Source: Microcoleus sp. FACHB-61 (GTDB taxonomy: Bacteria > Cyanobacteriota > Cyanobacteriia > Cyanobacteriales > Microcoleaceae). From it: a stretch of 64,000 nt of DNA. Position numbers and translations under genes: made by a program. Positions within the stretch are counted from its first letter, which is position 1. Each line of letters begins with the position of its first letter. Location of the stretch: assembly GCA_014695295.1 (NCBI GenBank), contig JACJNY010000007.1, forward strand, positions 62,001 through 126,000, in the 5' to 3' direction. Under the pieces are notes generated by a model, which saw only the letters and a program-made list of their open reading frames with translations, was not told the origin of the DNA and did not search any database. This document shows positions 26,946-35,635 of this stretch, one piece after another.

Positions 26946-27053
26946 TTAAGTTATCACGATAGCAGGTATTTGACAAGTAGCCCGATCCTATTTCAACTCT
27001 TCCAAAACTTCAAATCCGGTCAGCTCCGGCATTATCATGTCGATAAAAATTGC
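26946..27053 (-). pseudogene. Response-regulator receiver domain remnant
   Basis: The minus strand reads AIFIDMIMPELTGFEVLEEL K, a TAG stop, then DRATCQIPAIVIT and TAA (26946-26948). This is the core of a receiver domain: the phosphorylatable D of IDMIMPE, the G-F-E-V-L helix and the following IPAIVIT strand. The rest is absent and the upstream side merges into the terminator of the histidine-kinase gene. It may be the last trace of a receiver domain or separate regulator that once followed that kinase. Confidence 0.7.
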
Positions 27054-27089
27054 GATCGGTTGCTCAAAAAGCAACCGATCGCAATTTTT
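27045..27089. terminator. Strong bidirectional terminator after the stressosome operon
   Basis: A perfect 20-base stem (27045-27064 AAAAATTGCGATCGGTTGCT with 27070-27089) and a 5-base loop, with T-runs on both strands. It overlaps the stop codon of the histidine kinase (27089-27091). Confidence 0.9.
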
Positions 27090-28627
27090 CAGCTTCGTTG
27101 GCGGCTTGGATCGCAGTAGAGTGAATTTGTGCCAACAAGTTTTTCAGCAAATGTCGAAAAACTATCTTCATCCTCCCCAGTCAAGCCTTTTGCTGCTGAA
27201 TCCGGCGCTGACGAGCGAGAATTTGCGCTCGCCAGGGGTATTTCATCTCCCTTAGCAGCGGACGTTTCCAAAGAGTTTTCTTCCTCTCCAGCATACACGA
27301 TCGGCAGTTTGACCAAAAAAGTCGAACCCACTCCGGGCGTACTGGTGATTTCAATACTTCCCCCCAGAAATGCCGCCAGTTTTTTGCACAGAGACAATCC
27401 CAATCCTGTGCCTTTGACGCCCTTCTGCAAGGGATTTTCTATTTGGACAAATTCTTCAAAAATCCGCCTTTGGTCGCGTGGGGAAATGCCAATCCCTGTA
27501 TCTGCCACTGAAAAAGTAATTGTTTCCCCGTCTCCTATTTCCGCAGCAACTCGAACTTCGCCTGCTTCAGTAAATTTGAGGGCATTAGAAACCAGATTGC
27601 GCAAAATCTGAGAAACTTTTCCCTCATCGGTTGTGAGGGTTGGAAGTTCTAGAGGCGCTTCAAAAATCAGAGAAACGGGCGAGTTTTGGGGAAGCAGGGG
27701 GCGCATCATTCCTCGCACCGCGCTGAACAAATCTTCTACTTCAAAATCAGCCAAGCGAACAGTTAGTTTTCCGGCTTCGACTTTGGCTAAATCTAACGAA
27801 TCGTTGACAAGTTCTGCGAGAGACTCAGCGGATTTGCATATGTAATTTACTTGCTTTTCCTGTTCGGCTGAAAGTTCTCCGTCGAGGCGGTTTAACAATA
27901 CTTCGGAAAGCATCAGAATTGCCGTTAGCGGAGTGCGAAACTCGTGGCTCATATTGGAAAGAAAGCTGGTTTTGAGTTCGCTGGCGCGCCGGAGAGATTC
28001 GGCTTTGTCGTTCAATTCGGCGTAAAGTGCCACGACTCCGCGATTGGTATCTTCAAGTTCTAGATTTAATTGTACGAGTTCTTCTTGACGCTGGCGGAGT
28101 TCGTCTAAAGTGCGCAGTAATTCTTGATTTTGCTGCTGAATTTCGGCGTAGGGATCTTCGGGAATTTGGCGCGCTAGTTTGTCAACTAATTGATTTAGTT
28201 CGATCGTACTCAGCGCAGGCATATGTTTGGAAAACTGCTTAACTAATTGTACGGCTGTTCCGCGATCGGGCGCAGAATCGATTTCCACCTCGTCCATCAA
28301 CCGTTTCGCTGCTGCTAAACCGAGTCCCGCGCCGGTTTGCGATCGAAAATTGGGGCTTAACACAGCCGGTAAATCAGCAATTCCCGGCCCCGTGTCAGAA
28401 ATCCGAGTCCGAAAAATTTGGGGTGATTCCCCTTCCACAATGAATTCTACTTTGCCGCCGCCTGCATATTTGAAAGCATTGCGGGCAATTTCGGAAACTG
28501 CTGTGGCGATGCGGGTTTGTGCTTGGGAATCGAATCCCAGCCCTTTAGCAATTTGGCGAGCTCTTTGGCGTACTTGTACGATGTCTTGTTCAAAGCGGAC
28601 TTCCGTCGTCAGGATTGGGTAACTCAC
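27089..28627 (-). CDS. Histidine kinase with N-terminal RsbT-like ATPase domain
   Basis: A 512-residue soluble kinase. Residues 1-135 are an RsbT/RsbW-type HATPase (SEIARNAFKYAGGGKVEF, DTGPGIADL, TGAGLGLAAAKRLMD). A coiled coil follows (about 160-215), then HisKA with SNMSHEFRTPLTAIL (phospho-acceptor H228), HATPase_c (LVSNALKFTEAGEVRV, DTGIGISPRDQRRIFEEF, GTGLGLSLCKKLAAFLGG) and an acidic tail. No membrane segment. The start is GTG, overlapping the stop of the upstream phosphatase gene (GTGA at 28624-28627), indicating translational coupling. It is the probable output of the stressosome operon, converting an RsbT-type signal into phosphotransfer (inference). A receiver-domain remnant lies just beyond its stop. 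Confidence 0.9.
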   Translation of the reverse strand: MSYPILTTEVRFEQDIVQVRQRARQIAKGLGFDSQAQTRIATAVSEIARNAFKYAGGGKVEFIVEGESPQIFRTRISDTGPGIADLPAVLSPNFRSQTGAGLGLAAAKRLMDEVEIDSAPDRGTAVQLVKQFSKHMPALSTIELNQLVDKLARQIPEDPYAEIQQQNQELLRTLDELRQRQEELVQLNLELEDTNRGVVALYAELNDKAESLRRASELKTSFLSNMSHEFRTPLTAILMLSEVLLNRLDGELSAEQEKQVNYICKSAESLAELVNDSLDLAKVEAGKLTVRLADFEVEDLFSAVRGMMRPLLPQNSPVSLIFEAPLELPTLTTDEGKVSQILRNLVSNALKFTEAGEVRVAAEIGDGETITFSVADTGIGISPRDQRRIFEEFVQIENPLQKGVKGTGLGLSLCKKLAAFLGGSIEITSTPGVGSTFLVKLPIVYAGEEENSLETSAAKGDEIPLASANSRSSAPDSAAKGLTGEDEDSFSTFAEKLVGTNSLYCDPSRQRS

Positions 28628-29643
28628 GCTGCTTCTCTCATCTTGACTACTATAACTGTCATGTCATCGCGAGTGCGTTTGAAGTCCCGGTAGAGCACGG
28701 CTGCTATTAATGCAGGATGTCTGGCGACTAAACCCGGGTAGTGGTTTAAATTCCACTGCGCCGCCAAACCGTCGGAGTGCATGATTAGTAGGGACTGCTG
28801 CGACCAAGGATAGACAAATTCTGCTACTTTTCGCATCATATGTCCAACTGTGCCATTATACGAAACCATGCTGCGGGTTTGGTTATCTGTGACCACTACA
28901 CCGCTGATATTGCCAATTCCAGCAAAACAAACTGTTTGTTGGGTACGATCGATTTGGGCGATCGCCGCAGCCGATCCTCTGGTATTTTTTAAAGCAGCGT
29001 GCGCCTTCTCTAAAATTGCTTTTGGTCCGAGTTTGGCGTTTTCCCCAAATACGCGCACTGCTTCCCGCGACGCTTCCTGGGCCAAATCCCCGTAGCCGAG
29101 CCCGTCAGCAACTAAAATCAGGTTTTTGTCCAGATGATTTTCCGTCGCCCAGGAATCGCCGCAAATTTGCTCTCCTACTTTCGGCAAGTGGACCACCCCA
29201 ATTTCCAAGTAATTCCGGTCTTGGGAGGCTTCCTGGCTATTTTGGGTCGGTTCCAGCCGCATTAATAAGGCCGTCCCCAGTTTCGGTACAGAATGAATAT
29301 CAAAAAATGTAGAGAGGCGTTTAATGGCGCCGAGTCCCGTTCCCGGGGTTCCCGCTGTAGAAAAACCGTCCCGCAGACACTGGCCGACATTTGCCATTCC
29401 GGGCCCTCGGTCTAGCGCTACTATTTCAATGCTATACCCTGCTGCTGTTTTTAAGGTTTGCAGCAAAAGTTCTCCTTCGCGGGCGTGCTTGACCAGGTTT
29501 TTTGCGGCTTCGGTGGTAACAATTGCCACTTTACCGCGATCGGTCTCGTTAAATCCGACTTCGGTCGCGAGGGCGACTGCGATTCGTCGCGCTTCTCCGA
29601 CTTGACTTTCTTCTGTTACGGGCAGGGCTATCGCATCTATCAT
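28624..29643 (-). CDS. HATPase-SpoIIE fusion (RsbX-like phosphatase)
   Basis: A 339-residue fusion. Residues 1-135 are an anti-sigma-type HATPase (VTTEAAKNLVKHAREGELLL, DRGPGMANV, GTGLGAIKRLS). Residues about 145-339 are a compact PP2C/SpoIIE phosphatase (GDSWATENHLDKNLILVADG, LGYGDLAQEASREAV, MHSDGLAAQWNLNHYPGL) with metal-binding aspartates. RsbX in Bacillus dephosphorylates stressosome RsbR/RsbS, so this protein probably resets the complex. Coupled to the downstream kinase by a 4-base overlap. ATG at 29643. Confidence 0.9.
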   Translation of the reverse strand: MIDAIALPVTEESQVGEARRIAVALATEVGFNETDRGKVAIVTTEAAKNLVKHAREGELLLQTLKTAAGYSIEIVALDRGPGMANVGQCLRDGFSTAGTPGTGLGAIKRLSTFFDIHSVPKLGTALLMRLEPTQNSQEASQDRNYLEIGVVHLPKVGEQICGDSWATENHLDKNLILVADGLGYGDLAQEASREAVRVFGENAKLGPKAILEKAHAALKNTRGSAAAIAQIDRTQQTVCFAGIGNISGVVVTDNQTRSMVSYNGTVGHMMRKVAEFVYPWSQQSLLIMHSDGLAAQWNLNHYPGLVARHPALIAAVLYRDFKRTRDDMTVIVVKMREAA

Positions 29644-29702
29644 TATTTTGTAGTTCTAACTTAAGCTGGCGCGCATTGAAAAACAAAAAATTCAGCAGTC
29701 GT

Positions 29703-29890
29703 TCGTGACCTCAGAAACCCGGTTTCTTCCTAGATTTCTCCTCACCAAACGCAAAACTCGTAGAATAGAAACCGGGTTCCTAGCCCCCCATGCGTCAGCA
29801 GCCATCAGTCATTAGTGACCTCACAAGCCCGGTTTCTTCCTAGATTTCTCCTCACCAAACGCAAAACTTGTAGAAACCGGGCTTCTAGCC
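29703..29890. repeat. Duplicated repeat with AAACCGGGTTTCT words
   Basis: The segment CCCGGTTTCTTCCTAGATTT then CTCCTCACCAAACGCAAAAC occurs twice (from 29708 and from 29832), each closing with an AGAAACCGGG word. Each copy can fold as a long hairpin. It separates rsbT from the phosphatase gene. Confidence 0.8.
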
Positions 29891-29915
29891 CAATCTCTCC
29901 CCCTCCCAATCTTCC

Positions 29916-30314
29916 TCACCGCCAGCGGACGATCGCAATTTTAGTCCCCTTACCCACTTTGGAAACAATCTCAAATTCGTGCATCAACCGCTTAGAACCA
30001 CTGAGACCCAAACCCAAACCGTGATTAGAAGTATAACCGTCAGTCATTGCCAATTCGATGTCTGGAATTCCCGGGCCCTTGTCTTCAAATATCAGCCGCA
30101 GCCCTTTGCGATTACCTAATTGGAGCGTTTCGAGAGTTACAGTTCCCCCTTTGCCGTAGTCTACAGTATTGCGGGCGAGTTCGCTGGCTGCGGTAACGAT
30201 TTTTGTTTGGTCTACTAAACCGAATCCCATTGCTACAGCCCAAATTCGCACTTGCTGTCGGACGTGGACTATATCGGATGACGATCGGATTTCTAGTGTC
30301 TCACGTTTTGACAT
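29916..30314 (-). CDS. rsbT: RsbT-like switch kinase
   Basis: A 132-residue GHKL ATPase with the order of RsbT: DIVHVRQQVRIWAVAMGFG, N-box ASELARNTVDYGKGG, G1 DKGPGIPDI, G2 HGLGLGLSGSKRLMHEF. RsbT kinases phosphorylate the STAS domains of RsbR and RsbS and, when released, activate a downstream partner. It lies between rsbS and the phosphatase gene in an rsbR-rsbS-rsbT order, which supports the name. Confidence 0.92.
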   Translation of the reverse strand: MSKRETLEIRSSSDIVHVRQQVRIWAVAMGFGLVDQTKIVTAASELARNTVDYGKGGTVTLETLQLGNRKGLRLIFEDKGPGIPDIELAMTDGYTSNHGLGLGLSGSKRLMHEFEIVSKVGKGTKIAIVRWR

Positions 30315-30473
30315 GGCTACTCTACTAAAATAGAACTTCTCGACAAAACATAGGACTTATGCTTATCAACCCAGTTTCTCGTCAGAAATCTTGAGCTTGT
30401 CAACAAGGTATCTACAAACAAACCAGATTTCATTACTGCATATGCCTAAGTTATGGGACAATTTATCGACTGC

Positions 30474-30851
30474 TTACGCTTTCTCGTCAGGAGGCCAACC
30501 CAAAGATTTCCGCAACAAAATCATGCCCTTTTCAACGCTTAAAGCTGTGCGAACTCCTGTCAGGGAAAGCCCCAATTCAACAAGGGTGATCGCAACCGCT
30601 GGCTGCATCCCTACAACAACTGTTTCAGCATCTAAAATTCGCGACATGGTGGCGATATTGTTGAGAATGCGACCGATAAAAGAATCTACAATTTCCAGGG
30701 AAGATATTTCTATTAAAACACCTTTGACGCCTGTTTTGACGATGCGGTTTGTCAGGTCGTCTTGGAGCGTCATTGCCAAGCGGTCGTGCATATCTACTTG
30801 AATTGTTACTAGCAGAAATTCTCCCATTTGCAGAATCGGTATCCGTTCCAT
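30474..30851 (-). CDS. rsbS: RsbS-like STAS-domain protein
   Basis: A 125-residue single STAS domain. The phosphorylation loop ISSLEIVDSFIGRIL is intact, with Ser57 in the position of the RsbS Ser59 phosphosite of Bacillus; VVVGMQPAVAITLVELGLSL is the conserved second half. It forms the stressosome core with RsbR and holds RsbT. Located 55 bases after rsbR. Confidence 0.92.
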   Translation of the reverse strand: MERIPILQMGEFLLVTIQVDMHDRLAMTLQDDLTNRIVKTGVKGVLIEISSLEIVDSFIGRILNNIATMSRILDAETVVVGMQPAVAITLVELGLSLTGVRTALSVEKGMILLRKSLGWPPDEKA

Positions 30852-30906
30852 AATTTACCTATTTTTGACCTGTGAATTAAACTTTTAGACGCAACGACAA
30901 TATTTT

Positions 30907-31776
30907 TTATTTTTCCTCTTTAATATTTCTTATAGTTAAACCTTGGCGCTGCAAAGCGACTTTAAAAGCATCTGCCAAAGTAGCTTTTGTCAGAATATCT
31001 TGCAAGTCAACTCCCAAATGAACTATGGTTTGAGCTATTTGCGGGCGAATGCCGCTGATGATACACTCAGTACCCATTAAACGGGCGGCAGCGACAGTTT
31101 TTAATAAATGTTGAGCGACTAAAGTGTCAACAGTCGGCACGCCTGTAATGTCTAAAATCGCAAATTCCGAGCCGGTTTCCATGATTTCCTGCAACAGAGT
31201 TTCCATGACTATTTGAGTGCGGGCACTGTCGAGAGTCCCGATCATGGGTAAAGCGAGAATTCCTTGCCAAAGTTTGACTACGGGTGTTGACAATTCGAGC
31301 ATTTCTTGCTGCTGGCGTTCGATGACTTCTTCGCGAGCTTTGAGAAAGATTTCTGTCACCCAAAGGCCTAGCTGGTCTAATAAACTGGTGGAAAGCCAAA
31401 GTTGTTCGACAAGTGCGTCGCGGTTTTGTGTTAGTTCGTGACAAAGCCGATCGAACAATGGCTTTTTGAAGCATAAAATGAAACTCGCTATCTCTGAGGG
31501 AGTAAAGCCTCTCTGAACGCGCGATCGCGAAACTTCTGCTAGCAGGAGCCGCATATTTTCCCATTCGGGTGTCTGGATGTCGCTAAAGTTACCGTGCCCC
31601 ACTGCAATGTGGAGCAATTGCAGGAACTCTTGACACTCGGAGCGCAATTCTTTGGCTCTCATCAAGTCGTCCCGCCTCAGTCCGGTATTTTGCAGTTCTT
31701 TGAGCCAGTCTGCTAGTAACTCTGCTTTGTGTCTTTGTAGGATTTCCGCGATCGTGTTATTGCTTGTGAGTTCCAT
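30907..31776 (-). CDS. rsbR: RsbR-like stressosome sensor (co-antagonist)
   Basis: A 289-residue protein starting MELTSNNTIAEILQRHKAEL; this ATG (31776) is chosen because AGGAGAT lies just upstream, although the frame extends to 31851. The N-terminal helical, globin-like RsbR_N sensor covers about residues 10-160. The C-terminal STAS domain holds both phosphosite equivalents: Thr218 in TGVPTVDTLVAQHLL (Bacillus Thr171) and Thr250 in SGIRPQIAQTIVHLG (Thr205). No haem, LOV or PAS motif is evident, so the signal is unknown. First gene of the operon. Confidence 0.92.
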   Translation of the reverse strand: MELTSNNTIAEILQRHKAELLADWLKELQNTGLRRDDLMRAKELRSECQEFLQLLHIAVGHGNFSDIQTPEWENMRLLLAEVSRSRVQRGFTPSEIASFILCFKKPLFDRLCHELTQNRDALVEQLWLSTSLLDQLGLWVTEIFLKAREEVIERQQQEMLELSTPVVKLWQGILALPMIGTLDSARTQIVMETLLQEIMETGSEFAILDITGVPTVDTLVAQHLLKTVAAARLMGTECIISGIRPQIAQTIVHLGVDLQDILTKATLADAFKVALQRQGLTIRNIKEEK

Positions 31777-31892
31777 TAAAATTATCTCCTGCGTAACAAT
31801 TGGGATGAAGTTGTACGAGCGATCGCACTTTAGTATTTTTTGATGGGGCAACTACTGAGTTTAGCTCACTGTTTGCTGTTTTCGATCGAGGG

Positions 31893-32396
31893 TTAAGTAC
31901 CTAATTGCAAAATGCGTTTAACGATCGCACTGGTAGAACTCGGAACTTCTATTTCGATCAAGGAAATCTTGCCGCCCCCGGCGATAACTGCCGGTGCTTC
32001 CGGCAGAGTTTCCAGTTGATAGTCGCCTCCTTTAACGTATATATCAGGCTTCAGGATACCGATCAGTTTAGTTGCTGTAATCTCGGAAAAAATTACTACG
32101 GCGTCTACTGCTTTGAGGGCTGCCAACACTTCGGCTCGCTGATTTTCCGGTACGATCGGGCGAGGTGGCAATCCCGGCTGCTGCGGTTTGATAGCTTGTA
32201 CGCTGGCGTCGCTATTCAAGCCCACCACGAGCGATCGCCCCAAATTTTTTGCCGCCTGCAAATAGCGGACGTGGCCAGCGTGTAGGATATCGAAGCACCC
32301 GTTAGTAAACACGATCGGACGCCAGTTGTCCGGATCGGATGCGATCGATCTTTCAAGTTCTCTCAACGTGTAAACACCAGAAATCATTGCAGTCAT
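31893..32396 (-). CDS. rfaE2: D-glycero-beta-D-manno-heptose 1-phosphate adenylyltransferase domain protein
   Basis: A 167-residue cytidylyltransferase-fold protein. VFTNGCFDILHAGHVRYLQA carries the HxGH nucleotide-binding motif; LVVGLNSDASVQAIK, RPIVPENQRAEVLAAL, VIFSE, KPDIYVKGGDY and VPSSTSAIVKRI follow the RfaE domain II order. It activates ADP-heptose precursors or a related sugar for surface polysaccharide. The start at 32396 (MTAMISGVYTL) is preferred; the frame extends to 32477. Confidence 0.88.
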   Translation of the reverse strand: MTAMISGVYTLRELERSIASDPDNWRPIVFTNGCFDILHAGHVRYLQAAKNLGRSLVVGLNSDASVQAIKPQQPGLPPRPIVPENQRAEVLAALKAVDAVVIFSEITATKLIGILKPDIYVKGGDYQLETLPEAPAVIAGGGKISLIEIEVPSSTSAIVKRILQLGT

Positions 32397-32719
32397 TACC
32401 AACAAATTTGAACAGCGATAAATGATCCTACCAAAAAATGTGATGCTTTGCACTTTTGCTATTGAACAATCAATCACTCAAGCTGCCAATAATTAGTAGT
32501 GGGCGATGAGTAATTGGTAATTAGTAATTGGTGGCTCTTAAGCAATAAAGAAGAAGTAAAAATAATCTTCGGCTTCGCGAGCGTATAAACAGAAGGAAAA
32601 AGGAAAAAACAGCTACTCGTGTATCTGTGACTGCCGTATCGTGCTGCTGGTAATTGGACGTTAAAAAGGTTGGGAAACAATTATTTATTCCACCACTCTC
32701 TTATATCAATTACTATAAG

Positions 32720-33150
32720 ACAGGGGATTTAGTTCCACGGCCTCTGGCAGGCGATGGGGTAGTGGGAGCCCTAGGGGGTGAAACCCAACGAAACGCGCTC
32801 CTCCTGTGTCTATTATTTCTGACACCGGGGCGGGAGCGAAAGCTAGTTAAAAGCTGGTACTCAAGCGTGCAGAGCTCATCTTTAAGCTGCATTCGTCAGA
32901 CTATAGAAGAAGCCAGCAGTTGCTTGCTGCAGTTTCTGGGCGCTATCTTAACCAAGCTTTACAGCCACCCCAGAACCGTGGCGCCTCTTCCAACTCTGCA
33001 TATCTGTGCAGACACTCGACCCAAAGGGTCGCAACCGCAGCCTGTGAAAACCCAGAGGAAAGTCGAGGTGGGTACCCGAAGCAGCTATTTTGGTGGAAAA
33101 TAGCTTGGAACTCGTTCAACAAAATCCACTCAACTACCCCCTTGAATCTA
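32720..33150 (+). ncRNA. Possible structured RNA or long 5' leader of hpsJ
   Basis: About 430 bases lack a believable reading frame but are rich in complementary segments. Local hairpins: GACCC-AAA-GGGTC near 33018-33030, CAGCA/TGCTG near 32914-32930, and AGCTATTTT-GGTGG-AAAATAGCT near 33083-33105. Long-range pairs: CCTCTGG (32741-32747) with CCAGAGG (33052-33058), and GGGGTAGT (32756-32763) with ACTACCCC (33133-33140). These two cross, so they would form a pseudoknot or alternate. TACTAT at 32711-32716 may be a -10 box. I could not match it to RNase P RNA, tmRNA or SRP RNA motifs. Confidence 0.35.
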
Positions 33151-33177
33151 ACGGTGTAGAATTATCTCACAGGAATT

Positions 33178-34008
33178 ATGAAAGCAAGTAATAGCCGTCA
33201 ATTTTCTTCAGTAGCTGCTCGAACTCTAAAAGTAGTCGGGATTATCTTGATTCTCTCTGCTTTGCTTCAGTGCATTGTTCTGTCGCTGCCGGGAGAAACT
33301 TCGGACTTTCTCAATCGAGGCTGGCAGCTTGCCGCAGCAATTCAAATAGTTGACAGGGGCATTATTCCTTTGATGGGTATCGCCCTGCTGATGACTGGCT
33401 TTTGGGTGGACAGCAGCAGTGGAGTCTCTATTGAGCGACGCAATGTTTGGCTGGACTTGCGATTCTGGGCGCTGTTGATTTCCAGCTTGTTAGGCCTAGT
33501 TTACCTATCTCTGGTTCCCGTTCACCTCAACAATACTCGTTTGGAACTCAAGGATGCTCTTGCTCAAGTCGATCAAGAAGCGGGACAAGCGGAAGGTCAA
33601 CTTGAGGCGCAAATTAAAAGCGATCAGTTTAAAGCTCAGGTAGAACAGCTCAAAGGCCAGCGGCGCACCCAGATAGCCGCGCTGCTGCAAGACGACGGGA
33701 AGCTGCAACAAGCACTCAAGAGTCCAGATGTTCCCAAGGAATTGAAAGCTGTGCTTCAGGAGTCGAAAAATGACCCGAAAGCCCTCGACAAGTTCCTGGA
33801 ACAGCAAGCTCAAGAACTGCCCGCTCAAGCTCGCAACGAGATTCGCAGCCGCAAGCAACAAAAAGAGAAAGAGTTAAGAACTCGATCGAGAAATTCGAGT
33901 TTGCAGACGGGAATCAACAGTTTGTTGTTAGCGATCGGCTACATTACTGTTGGTTGGACGGGATTGAGAAGTATGGGAATTCTGCGGTTCGGCCGCCGCA
34001 AAATTTGA
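33178..34008 (+). CDS. hpsJ: HpsJ-like membrane protein
   Basis: A 276-residue protein with three N-terminal membrane helices (VGIILILSALLQCIVLSL, IIPLMGIALLMTGFWV, FWALLISSLLGLVYLSLVPV), a long coiled coil (about residues 120-235, LKDALAQVDQEAGQAEGQLE and later KQQKEKELR) and a C-terminal hydrophobic segment (LLLAIGYITVGWTG). This matches the HpsJ family linked to hormogonium polysaccharide secretion and gliding motility in filamentous cyanobacteria. The main hps cluster of this window is at 46.5-54.1 kb. The name is from recollected family features. Confidence 0.75.
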   Translation: MKASNSRQFSSVAARTLKVVGIILILSALLQCIVLSLPGETSDFLNRGWQLAAAIQIVDRGIIPLMGIALLMTGFWVDSSSGVSIERRNVWLDLRFWALLISSLLGLVYLSLVPVHLNNTRLELKDALAQVDQEAGQAEGQLEAQIKSDQFKAQVEQLKGQRRTQIAALLQDDGKLQQALKSPDVPKELKAVLQESKNDPKALDKFLEQQAQELPAQARNEIRSRKQQKEKELRTRSRNSSLQTGINSLLLAIGYITVGWTGLRSMGILRFGRRKI

Positions 34009-34094
34009 CCGGCGCTGGCAGGGATTGCGCTGGTCGAGACATCCCTGAGAAATAGTTTGTTTACCCAATAGTTTGCCATTACTGAAAGCTGGGA

Positions 34095-35012
34095 ATGTTC
34101 TCAATTTATATTCTGACTTACAACGAAGAGATTGATATCGCCGCTTGCATTGAATCGGCGCTGCTTTGTGACGATATCATTGTAGTTGATTCTTTCAGCA
34201 CCGATCGCACCCTTGAGATTGTTCAGAACTATGCCGTGCAAACAGTGCAGCACCGCTTTGAAACTCACGGACGCCAGCGGACTTGGATGCTCCAAGAAGT
34301 CCCCTGCAAGTACGAATGGGTTTACATCCTCGAAGCTGACGAGCGGATGACGCCTGCACTGTTTGCTGAATGCTTAAAGGCGATCGAAAGTCAAGAATAT
34401 ATCGGCTATTACGTAGCTGAAAAAGTAATATTTATGGAGCGCTGGATTCGCCGCAGCACTCAATATCCCCGCTATCAAATGCGCCTGTTTCGCAAAGACC
34501 GAGTGTGGTTTACTGACTACGGCCACACTGAACGCGAAGTCTGCAACGGGCCTACTCACTTTTTGAAGGAAACCTACCCTCACTATACTTGCAGCAAAGG
34601 TCTTTCCCGCTGGATTGAAAAGCACAACCGCTACTCGACTGACGAGGCGGCTGAAACTCTCCGCCAATTAGAAGCGGGTCAAGTAAATTGGTGGGGTTTG
34701 TTGTTTGGCGCGTCGGAGGTGGAAAGGCGCCGCGCTTTGAAAGATTTTTCTTTGCGCTTGCCTTTGCGACCTGTGGTGCGCTTTTTCTATATGTATATTT
34801 TACTCGGCGGATTTCTTGACGGCCAAGCGGGATTGGCTTGGTGCACGCTGCAAGCTTTTTATGAATATCTAATTTTGCTGAAAGTTTGGGAAATGAAGCA
34901 TCTTCCACTGCCAAAGTTAGAGGTAGTGGCAGAACAATCTCTTTCAGAAGTAGTAACAGTTGATTCGCCTAAAGTTTCTTATAATCTTGGCGCTTCCGAT
35001 ACTCGAAATTAA
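34095..35012 (+). CDS. Family 2 glycosyltransferase
   Basis: A 305-residue GT-A enzyme. FSIYILTYNEEIDIAACIES starts the nucleotide-binding fold; IIVVDSFSTDRTLEIVQNYA and YILEADERMTPAL (DxD-like EADE) follow. The middle resembles WaaE/KdtX-like transferases (RYQMRLFRKDRVWFTDYGHT). One hydrophobic C-terminal stretch (VRFFYMYILLGGFLDGQAGL) may attach it to the membrane. It is 86 bases after hpsJ on the same strand, which suggests a joint role in surface polysaccharide synthesis. Confidence 0.88.
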   Translation: MFSIYILTYNEEIDIAACIESALLCDDIIVVDSFSTDRTLEIVQNYAVQTVQHRFETHGRQRTWMLQEVPCKYEWVYILEADERMTPALFAECLKAIESQEYIGYYVAEKVIFMERWIRRSTQYPRYQMRLFRKDRVWFTDYGHTEREVCNGPTHFLKETYPHYTCSKGLSRWIEKHNRYSTDEAAETLRQLEAGQVNWWGLLFGASEVERRRALKDFSLRLPLRPVVRFFYMYILLGGFLDGQAGLAWCTLQAFYEYLILLKVWEMKHLPLPKLEVVAEQSLSEVVTVDSPKVSYNLGASDTRN

Positions 35013-35635
35013 AAATTGGTAATGGGTAATTGGGAATTGGTATGTAGCCATCCTTTCGTCAGTTATGAACGTGGTTCAGGCACGCTAGCCTGAACGGGCT
35101 ACGAGTTCCTAAACCGCAACTCATGCAAGGATTGCTATAGCAACCGCCCATCACGGTTATACCATTTTAGATTTTAGACTTTGGGGTGAGCGCTCAGTCG
35201 AACGATTTTAGATTTTCAATTAAAGAATTGGCAATGACTTATTCCGTAATGGTTTGAAGCTTACCTACAGTTGCATTTTTTTAAATGGTGTTAGGACGTT
35301 CTGGCTCAGAGCACAAACATGAGCGTTTAATTACTTCTTCCTTCTTCCTTCTATCCGTTATAGCTTTTTCGATTGGCGATTAAAGAATTGGGAATAAACT
35401 ACTGCATAAGGGTTAGGAGCTTGCATAAAGTTGAATTATTTTTTGAAAAGTGGTATTACACCTGTTAAATCCGAAGAAAGCTAATTCGTTGCTGAACTTT
35501 ATTTTTTAGCCCCAACAACAAAACAGAAAAAAACCCGGCTTCTTGGGTAAACCGGGTTTCTGAATACCCTCAAAGTTTTAGAATTAAGAAAGTTTTGATT
35601 GTGAACTCAAAACTCTCACCACTCAAAACTCAAAA
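35013..35635. other. Intergenic region with hairpins and A/T repeats
   Basis: Between convergent genes. Seen: a hairpin GTTCAGGC/GCCTGAAC (35074-35081/35088-35095), GATTTTAGA-type repeats near 35165-35215, two similar stretches ATTAAAGAATTGG (35220 and 35380 area), and an AAACCCGG...CCGGGTTT pair (35531-35538/35552-35559) near the glgB end. No gene seen. Confidence 0.55.

Noticed and set aside
27045..27089. Inverted repeat as a mobile-element end
   Set aside because: Perfect stem, short loop and T-runs on both strands next to a stop codon fit an intrinsic terminator; no partner end was found.
32720..33150. RNase P RNA or tmRNA
   Set aside because: A GAGGAAAGTC word at 33055 recalls RNase P, but the other conserved segments and order are absent; no tmRNA tag sequence or acceptor arm was found.
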